A DNA stretch of 64,000 nucleotides, taken from assembly GCF_900102635.1 (NCBI RefSeq), contig NZ_FMZQ01000012.1, positions 124,001-188,000 of the forward strand, written 5' to 3'. The stretch is from Ectopseudomonas chengduensis (GTDB lineage: Bacteria; Pseudomonadota; Gammaproteobacteria; Pseudomonadales; Pseudomonadaceae). Each line of letters begins with the position of its first letter. The first letter of the stretch is position 1. A model generated the notes under the pieces. It was not told the origin of the DNA. It did not search any database and was given only the letters and a program-made list of their open reading frames with translations. This document shows, in pieces, positions 58,724-64,000 of the stretch. The translations under genes were made by a program, and so were the position numbers.

Positions 58724-59905
58724 ATGGCCCAGCTCTACAGTGCGCGCAGTCGCGCCATCGAACCCTTTCATGTGATGGCCTTGCTGGCGCGTGCCAACGA
58801 ATTGCAGGCGGCTGGTCACGATGTGATTCACCTGGAGATTGGCGAGCCGGATTTCACCACCGCCGAGCCGATCATCCGCGCCGGGCAGGCCGCACTGTCC
58901 GCCGGGCACACCCGCTACACCGCCGCGCGCGGCCTGCCGCAGCTGCGTGAAGCCATCGCAGGCTTCTACGCCGAACGTTACCGTTTGAATGTCGACCCGC
59001 AGCGCATTCTGGTGACGCCGGGCGGCTCTGGCGCATTGCTGCTGGCCGCCAGCCTGCTGGTCGATCCGGGCAAGCACTGGCTGCTGGCCGACCCCGGCTA
59101 CCCGTGCAACCGCCACTTCCTGCGCCTGGTCGAAGGCGCCGCACAACTGGTGCCGGTCGGCCCGGACGTGCGTTACCAGCTCACCCCGCAGCTGGTGGAG
59201 CGGCATTGGGACTCGGACAGCGTCGGCGCGCTGGTGGCCTCGCCGGCCAACCCGACCGGCACCCTGCTGCACAAGGACGAGCTGGCGGCGCTGTCGACCT
59301 GCCTCAAGCAGCGCGGCGGCCATCTGGTGGTGGACGAGATCTACCACGGCCTGACCTATGGTTGCGACGCGCCGAGCGTGCTGGAGGTGGATGACGACGC
59401 CTTCGTGCTCAACAGCTTCTCCAAATATTTCGGCATGACCGGCTGGCGCCTGGGCTGGCTGGTCGCGCCCGAGGCGGCCGTGCCTGAGTTGGAAAAACTG
59501 GCGCAGAACCTCTACATCAGTGCGCCGAGCATGGCCCAGCATGCCGCGCTGGCTTGCTTCGAGCCGGCGACGTTGGCGATCCTCGAAGAGCGTCGTCACG
59601 AATTCCAGCGACGCCGCGACTACCTGTTGCCGGCGTTGCGCGAGCTGGGCTTTGGTATCGCCGTGGAGCCGGAAGGTGCCTTCTATCTATATGCAGATAT
59701 CAGCGCCTTCGGCGGCGACGCCTTCGCTTTCTGCCGGCACTTCATCGAAACCGAGCATGTGGCCTTCACCCCGGGCCTGGATTTCGGCCGTTACCAGGCC
59801 GGGCACCATGTGCGTTTCGCCTACACGCAGAATGTCGAGCGCCTGCAGCAGGCGGTCGAGCGTATCGCCCGCGGCCTGAAGAGCTGGAAGCCCGATGCGC
59901 TTTGA
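58724..59905 (+). CDS. PLP-dependent aminotransferase class I/II
   Basis: 393-aa fold-type I aminotransferase. The Schiff-base Lys is in LNSFSKYFGMTGWRLGW near residue 235. Substrate/PLP motifs include EIGEPDFTTAEPI, YTAARGLPQLREAIAGFY, VASPANPTGTLL and VVDEIYHGLTY. The start is ATG 58724 (MAQLYSARSRAIEPFHVM); upstream in-frame codons to 58655 cross a TAGAAT -10-like element. Its stop lies inside sfsA, so the two are coupled. It corresponds by position to the PA4722 aminotransferase; amino-acid specificity is not readable. Confidence 0.92.
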   Translation: MAQLYSARSRAIEPFHVMALLARANELQAAGHDVIHLEIGEPDFTTAEPIIRAGQAALSAGHTRYTAARGLPQLREAIAGFYAERYRLNVDPQRILVTPGGSGALLLAASLLVDPGKHWLLADPGYPCNRHFLRLVEGAAQLVPVGPDVRYQLTPQLVERHWDSDSVGALVASPANPTGTLLHKDELAALSTCLKQRGGHLVVDEIYHGLTYGCDAPSVLEVDDDAFVLNSFSKYFGMTGWRLGWLVAPEAAVPELEKLAQNLYISAPSMAQHAALACFEPATLAILEERRHEFQRRRDYLLPALRELGFGIAVEPEGAFYLYADISAFGGDAFAFCRHFIETEHVAFTPGLDFGRYQAGHHVRFAYTQNVERLQQAVERIARGLKSWKPDAL

Positions 59906-60602
59906 TCCGCCGCTGGAAGAAGGGCGCCTGTTGCGCCGCTACAAGCGCTTTCTCGCCGATATCGAGACCGCCAGCGGCGAGCAGATGACCATCCACTGCG
60001 CCAACACTGGCTCGATGCTCAATTGTATGAGCGAAGGGTGCCGGGTGTGGTTCAGCCGCAGCAATGACCCCAAGCGCAAGTTACCGGGCAGTTGGGAAAT
60101 CAGTGAAACGCCGCAGGGGCGCCTGGCCTGCATCAATACCGCGCGGGCCAATGCGCTGGTGGAAGAGGCGCTGCGCGCCGGGCTGATCGCGGAACTGGCC
60201 GGCTTTACCGCGCTTAAGCGCGAGGTGCCTTACGGGGTGGAGAACAGCCGCGCCGACTTTCGTCTGGATTACCCGCACGGGCCGGTCTATGTCGAGGTCA
60301 AGAGCGTGACGCTGGGCTTCGATGATAGCGACGTGGCGGCCTTTCCCGATGCTGTCACTCAGCGCGGTGCCAAGCACCTGCGCGAGCTGGCAGCGCTGGC
60401 GCGTGCCGGTGTGCGGACCGTGCAGCTGTATTGCGTGAACCTTTCCGGTATCCGCGCCGTGCGCGCTGCCGAGGAAATCGATCCGACTTACGCTGCCGGC
60501 TTGCGCGAGGCCAAAGCCGCGGGGGTTGAGGTACTGGCCTACGGCGCCGAACTCAGTCCCGAAGGGATCGCCCTGGTTCGCCGGCTGGAGGTGCTGGAGT
60601 AG
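59895..60602 (+). CDS. sfsA: Sugar fermentation stimulation protein homologue SfsA
   Basis: 235-aa protein of the SfsA family with an OB-like N-terminal and a PD-(D/E)XK nuclease-like C-terminal domain. MTIHCANTGSMLNCMSEGCRVWFSRS, then VPYGVENSRADFRLD and the nuclease-like YVEVKSVTLG, FPDAVTQRGAKHLRELA. Its function is poorly defined: it was named for maltose gene effects in E. coli. The ATG overlaps the end of the aminotransferase gene by 11 nt. Confidence 0.95.
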   Translation: MRFDPPLEEGRLLRRYKRFLADIETASGEQMTIHCANTGSMLNCMSEGCRVWFSRSNDPKRKLPGSWEISETPQGRLACINTARANALVEEALRAGLIAELAGFTALKREVPYGVENSRADFRLDYPHGPVYVEVKSVTLGFDDSDVAAFPDAVTQRGAKHLRELAALARAGVRTVQLYCVNLSGIRAVRAAEEIDPTYAAGLREAKAAGVEVLAYGAELSPEGIALVRRLEVLE

Positions 60603-60605
60603 GCG

Positions 60606-60923
60606 CTACGGGGCGATCCAGATTCCGTTCGCATCTTCCCTGCATTCCAGCATTAGCAGTGCCTGCCCCTCGCAGGGGCCCGCCACGCATTCGCCGTTCT
60701 CGATCAGAAACAGCGCGCCATGGGTCGCGCAGCGGATCAGGCTGCCGCTGTCATCGAGAAAATCGTCCTTCTGCCATTCCAGTGCAATGCCGCGATGCGG
60801 GCAGCGGTTGAGGTAGGCATGTACCTGGCCAGCCCTGCGCACGGCGAGCAGGTTCAGCTGGTCTATGACGAAGCCCCGGCTCTGACCTTCGGCCAGTTCG
60901 TGTGGGGCGCACAAGCGGATCAT
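60606..60923 (-). CDS. Rieske (2Fe-2S) domain protein
   Basis: 105-aa soluble Rieske ferredoxin-like protein. Cluster ligands CPHRG (C-x-H) near residue 42 and CATHGALF (C-x2-H) near residue 63 are intact, 16 residues apart. The rest is the usual small beta fold (GFVIDQLNLLAVRRAGQVHAYLNRC). It is a single-domain protein convergent with sfsA, 3 nt apart. It may be an electron donor or a free-standing component; no oxygenase gene is adjacent. Confidence 0.9.
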   Translation of the reverse strand: MIRLCAPHELAEGQSRGFVIDQLNLLAVRRAGQVHAYLNRCPHRGIALEWQKDDFLDDSGSLIRCATHGALFLIENGECVAGPCEGQALLMLECREDANGIWIAP

Positions 60924-61119
60924 CGCGGTTTCCCGTTAGCGTGGAAGTCGCTTAGTGGCGACCTCTGATGATCTTCTCCCTCCGGAGAAGGTGGCGCATA
61001 GCGCCGCAACAGGGGCGGATTATCCCGCAAGAAGAAAGAGGGCGCATCCATGCTCGGGTACGACGCCTATGCCCAAGGTTGGCGGCGTTACAGTGATTAG
61101 GGGTGGATTACTACTCTAT

Positions 61120-61138
61120 ATAAGTGATTCTCATGTAG
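61120..61138 (+). promoter_or_regulatory. Fur-box-like operator before the heme-uptake genes
   Basis: The complement of this site has ATGAGAATCA, the conserved core of Pseudomonas Fur boxes (GATAATGAGAATCATTATC-like), with about 11 of 19 positions matching. It lies next to a TATATAA stretch (61116-61122), about 85 nt before phuS. The rest of 60924-61221 shows no gene. Confidence 0.65.
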
Positions 61139-61221
61139 ATTATTGCTCTGTTTTGTTGGCGCTGACCTGAGGTCTGTACCGCAAAGACACTGGCAATCGC
61201 CCGCGAGGAAGGACTGTTCTC

Positions 61222-62268
61222 ATGAGTACCGCTCCAACTGCTGCCGCTCAGGCGGTCAATCTTTACCAGGCTTGGCAGGCGCTGCGTCTGCAACAACCAC
61301 GTCTGCGCGCCCGCGAGGCGGCAGCACAGCTGGGCGTGAGCGAGGCCGAGCTGACTGCTAGCCGTCTGGGTATCGATGCGCGACGGCTGCGCCCGGACTG
61401 GGCCGAGTTGCTGCCGGCACTCGGCGCGCTCGGCCATGTGATGGTGCTGACCCGCAACGAGCACTGCGTCCATGAGCGCAAGGGGCTGTACCGCGAGGTG
61501 AGTGTTGCCGCATCCGGGCAGATGGGCCTGGTGGTGTCGGCAGATATCGACCTGCGTCTTTTCCTCGGTGGCTGGGCCAGCGTGTTCGCCATCGCCGAGG
61601 AAACCGCCAAGGGCACCCAGCGCAGCATCCAGGTGTTCGACCAGCAGGGCGTTGCCGTGCACAAGGTCTACCTGACCGAACGTAGTGAGCTGAGCGCCTG
61701 GCAGCCGCTGATCGAGCGCTTCTCTGGCGAGCAGAGCGCCGAGCTGCAGTTGTTGCCGCCGCCTGCTGCGCCGCTGCGCAAGGTCGACGCCGATATCGAC
61801 AGTCAGGCGCTGCGTGAGGGCTGGGCGACGCTGCAGGACACCCACCATTTCTTCGCTCTTTTGAAGAAGCATGAGGTGGCCCGTACCCAGGCGCTGCGCC
61901 TGGCTGGTGAGCAATGGGCGCAACCGTTGGCGACCTCCGAGTTGACGGCGCTGATGGAGCAGGCCGCTGCCCGTGAAGTGCCGATCATGGTGTTCGTTGG
62001 CAACCGCCACTGCATTCAGATCCACACCGGCCCGGTGCACAACCTGCGCTGGATGGACAGCTGGTTCAACGTGCTTGACCCCGACTTCAACCTGCACCTG
62101 CAGACGCGCGGTGTGGTCGAGTTGTGGCGCGTGCGCAAACCCAGCATCGACGGCGTGATCACCAGTCTGGAGGCCTTCGATGCCGAGGGCGAGCTGGTGG
62201 TCCAGCTGTTCGGTGCGCGCAAGCCGGGTATGGCCGAGCGCGCCGAGTCACTGCCTGTGCTGGCCTGA
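61222..62268 (+). CDS. phuS: Cytoplasmic heme-trafficking protein PhuS/HemS
   Basis: 348-aa protein of the HemS/PhuS/ChuX-like family that carries internalised heme to heme oxygenase. Duplicated halves: VMVLTRNEHCVHERKGLYREV with DLRLFLGGWASVFAIAEE, and the repeat PIMVFVGNRHCIQIHTGPVHNLRWMDSWFNVLDPDFNLHLQ; the His residues in those segments are the heme-ligand region. The start ATG 61222 has GAGGAAGGA upstream. It is first of phuSTU, behind a Fur box. Length fits PhuS (about 354 aa). Confidence 0.93.
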   Translation: MSTAPTAAAQAVNLYQAWQALRLQQPRLRAREAAAQLGVSEAELTASRLGIDARRLRPDWAELLPALGALGHVMVLTRNEHCVHERKGLYREVSVAASGQMGLVVSADIDLRLFLGGWASVFAIAEETAKGTQRSIQVFDQQGVAVHKVYLTERSELSAWQPLIERFSGEQSAELQLLPPPAAPLRKVDADIDSQALREGWATLQDTHHFFALLKKHEVARTQALRLAGEQWAQPLATSELTALMEQAAAREVPIMVFVGNRHCIQIHTGPVHNLRWMDSWFNVLDPDFNLHLQTRGVVELWRVRKPSIDGVITSLEAFDAEGELVVQLFGARKPGMAERAESLPVLA

Positions 62269-62331
62269 GCCGAGTGTGCCGGTCACCTGCAACGGCTGGC
62301 CGGTCGATGTCATCTTCGAGGAGTCAAGATC

Positions 62332-63231
62332 ATGCGTCTTGCCAATATCCTGGGCGGCCTGGCGGCCGTCCTGCTATTTCCCAATATGGTGCTGGCGGCC
62401 GAGCCGCTGCCGCAGCGCTGGGTGAGTTCCGGTGGCGCTCTGAGTGAGTGGGTGGTGCTGCTCGGCGGTGAGAGCAAGCTGGTGGGCGTCGATAGCACCA
62501 GTCGTCATCCCGCCTCGCTGACCAAGCTGCCCAGCGTCGGTTATCAGCGGCAACTGGCGGCCGAGGGCATTCTGGCCCTGCGCCCGGATCTGCTGCTGGG
62601 TAGTGAAGAAATGGGCCCGCCGCCGGTGCTCGCGCAACTGGCAGCGGCGGGTGTGCGCATCGAGCGCCTGACTGCGCGAGCCGAGCTAGACAGCCTGCAG
62701 GCCAACCTGCAGCGGCTGGGCCAGTTGCTCGGTGATGAGGCGGCAGGGCAACGCGCCTTCGCTGCTTACCAGGCGCGCTTGCAGACCCAGCAGCAGTGGG
62801 TCGAGCAGGCCCAGCGCAGCCAAGACGCGCCCGGTGTGTTGCTATTGCTCGGTCATGCCGGTGGCAGTCCGCTGGTTGGTGGTATCGACACCGCTGCCGA
62901 CTGGCTGATCAGCCGTGCCGGCGGGCGCAATCTGGCCAGTCACAGCGGCTACAAGGCGTTGTCCAGCGAAGCGCTGCTGGCGCTCGATCCGCAGGTCGTG
63001 GTGGTGGCTGATCGCGCCTTGGAGGGTGACGCGGCCAGGCAGGCCCTGCTGCAGCAGAATCCTGCCCTGGCCGGTACCCGCGCGGCGCGCGAGGGACGTT
63101 TACTGGCGCTGGACCCGACCCTGCTGGTCGGCGGTCTTGGGCCGCGCGTGCCGGATGGGCTGGCGATGCTCGCTGCAGGCTTTTATCCTGCCAGCCAATT
63201 TCCGACAGCCGAAGCCAAGCGCGAGCCATGA
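62332..63231 (+). CDS. phuT: Periplasmic heme-binding protein PhuT/HmuT
   Basis: 299-aa substrate-binding protein of the heme ABC importer. Signal peptide MRLANILGGLAAVLLFPNMVLAAEPL. Cluster A-III fold features: SSGGALSEWVVLLGGESKLVGVDSTSRHPASL, then LPSVGYQRQLAAEGILALRPDLLLGSEEMGPP, and AADWLISRAGGRNLASHSGYKALSSEALLAL. Its stop overlaps the phuU start (ATGA), so subunits are co-translated. Confidence 0.93.
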   Translation: MRLANILGGLAAVLLFPNMVLAAEPLPQRWVSSGGALSEWVVLLGGESKLVGVDSTSRHPASLTKLPSVGYQRQLAAEGILALRPDLLLGSEEMGPPPVLAQLAAAGVRIERLTARAELDSLQANLQRLGQLLGDEAAGQRAFAAYQARLQTQQQWVEQAQRSQDAPGVLLLLGHAGGSPLVGGIDTAADWLISRAGGRNLASHSGYKALSSEALLALDPQVVVVADRALEGDAARQALLQQNPALAGTRAAREGRLLALDPTLLVGGLGPRVPDGLAMLAAGFYPASQFPTAEAKREP

Positions 63232-64000
63232 CCTCACCTTTTTCGACGCGCCCATTGTTCATCGTACTGGGCCTGCTGCTCGTGCTCGTGCTGTGGCTGT
63301 CGCTGGCGCTCGGACCGGTCAGTCTGCCACTGGGCGATACCATGCGTGCAGCACTGCGTCTGCTGGGCCTGCCTCTCACGGCGGATGCATCGCTACAGCA
63401 GGCCGAACTGATCCTGTCGCAGATCCGCATGCCGCGCACCTTGCTCGGGCTGACCGTGGGCATGGTGCTGGCGCTCTGTGGCGTGGCGATGCAGGGGCTG
63501 TTTCGCAATCCACTGGCTGACCCCGGTTTGGTGGGTGTTTCCAGCGGCGCTGCGCTGGGCGCTGCGGTGGCCATTGTCGGCGGCGCCGCGTTCGGTGGTT
63601 TACCCGAAGCCTTCGCGCCCTATCTGCTGTCGGCCTGTGCCTTCGTCGGTGGCTTGCTGGTCACGGCGTTGGTCTACCGTCTGGGCCGACGTGACGGGCA
63701 GACCAATGTGGCGACCATGTTGCTGGCGGGCATCGCCCTGACCGCGCTCGCGGGGGCGGCCATCGGTCTGTTCACCTACCTGGCGGACGATGCGACCCTG
63801 CGCACCCTGACCTTCTGGAACCTGGGCAGCCTCAACGGCGCCAGTTACGCGCGACTCTGGCCGCTGTTGCTGGCCACGCTGGCCGTGGCGCTGTGGTTGC
63901 CGCGACGGGCACGGGCGTTGAACGCGCTGCTGCTGGGCGAGTCGGAGGCGCGCCACCTTGGTTTCGATGTGGAGCGCCTCAAGCGCGAGCTGGTGTTCTG
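63228..64000 (+). CDS. phuU: Heme ABC transporter permease PhuU/HmuU (partial)
   Basis: FecCD/BtuC-type permease running off the right edge; 257 codons are visible, and family members are about 330 aa. From ATG 63228: FIVLGLLLVLVLWLSLALGPVSLPL, SQIRMPRTLLGLTVGMVLALCGVAMQGLFRNPLADPGLVGVSSGA (core FecCD signature), and GESEARHLGFDVERLKREL. Several TM helices are present. It lacks a stop in the window. The ATPase (phuV) and outer-membrane receptor are expected beyond it, if present. Confidence 0.92.
   Translation, partial: MTSPFSTRPLFIVLGLLLVLVLWLSLALGPVSLPLGDTMRAALRLLGLPLTADASLQQAELILSQIRMPRTLLGLTVGMVLALCGVAMQGLFRNPLADPGLVGVSSGAALGAAVAIVGGAAFGGLPEAFAPYLLSACAFVGGLLVTALVYRLGRRDGQTNVATMLLAGIALTALAGAAIGLFTYLADDATLRTLTFWNLGSLNGASYARLWPLLLATLAVALWLPRRARALNALLLGESEARHLGFDVERLKRELVF

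Overview
The window is core chromosome of a Pseudomonas, probably of the P. mendocina / P. oleovorans / P. pseudoalcaligenes group (inference). Gene content and order follow the lldPD-dld / smpB / fur / recN / grpE-dnaK-dnaJ / carAB / ftsH / nusA-infB / pnp / acs / pgi / panBC / pcnB / cbrAB / dksA block of P. aeruginosa. The DNA is GC-rich throughout. I see no prophage, insertion sequence, integron, CRISPR array or other sign of recent transfer.

Layout. (1) 1-5220: lactate utilisation, lldP-lldD-dld on the minus strand with the GntR regulator lldR divergent. Between them lie a 21-bp perfect palindrome, an A-rich Hfq/Crc-type motif and a 25-codon leader ORF ending just before lldP. (2) 5221-11028: smpB, an NSS-type sodium symporter, ratA-rnfH, bamE, fur, and recN behind a LexA box. 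(3) 11029-15034: grpE-dnaK-dnaJ, with sigma-32 promoters before grpE and dnaK. (4) 15035-28101: dapB, carAB-greA-DUF4149, yhbY, rlmE-ftsH-folP-glmM-tpiA-secG and tRNA-Leu(GAG). (5) 28150-37210: initiator tRNA-Met and rimP-nusA-infB-rbfA-truB-rpsO-pnp. (6) 37211-43860: BON and CsbD stress-type genes behind a sigma-54 promoter, two tandem DUF2845 genes, a frameshifted DUF748 gene, an rRNA-methyltransferase-like gene and an MpaB-type oxygenase. (7) 43898-51567: acsA, pgi, panBC, folK, pcnB; panD is absent where P. aeruginosa has it. (8) 51568-57968: the carbon-catabolite control locus, with the small RNA CrcZ from its own sigma-54 promoter, cbrB, cbrA and a cbrX-like small gene, then gluQ. (9) 58019-60923: dksA, a PLP aminotransferase, sfsA and a Rieske protein. 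(10) 60924-64000: Fur-box-preceded heme uptake genes (phuS, phuT, phuU cut by the window end).

How it fits together. CbrAB and sigma-54 drive CrcZ, which sequesters Hfq/Crc. The lldP leader carries an AAN-repeat motif of the kind Hfq/Crc binds, so the window may hold both the regulator and one of its targets. Fur and the Fur-boxed heme genes form a second regulator/target pair. No wholly new multi-gene system was found; the most novel-looking items are regulatory (lldP leader, BON-gene sigma-54 promoter, carA leader) and two local gene-content oddities (missing panD, frameshifted DUF748 gene).
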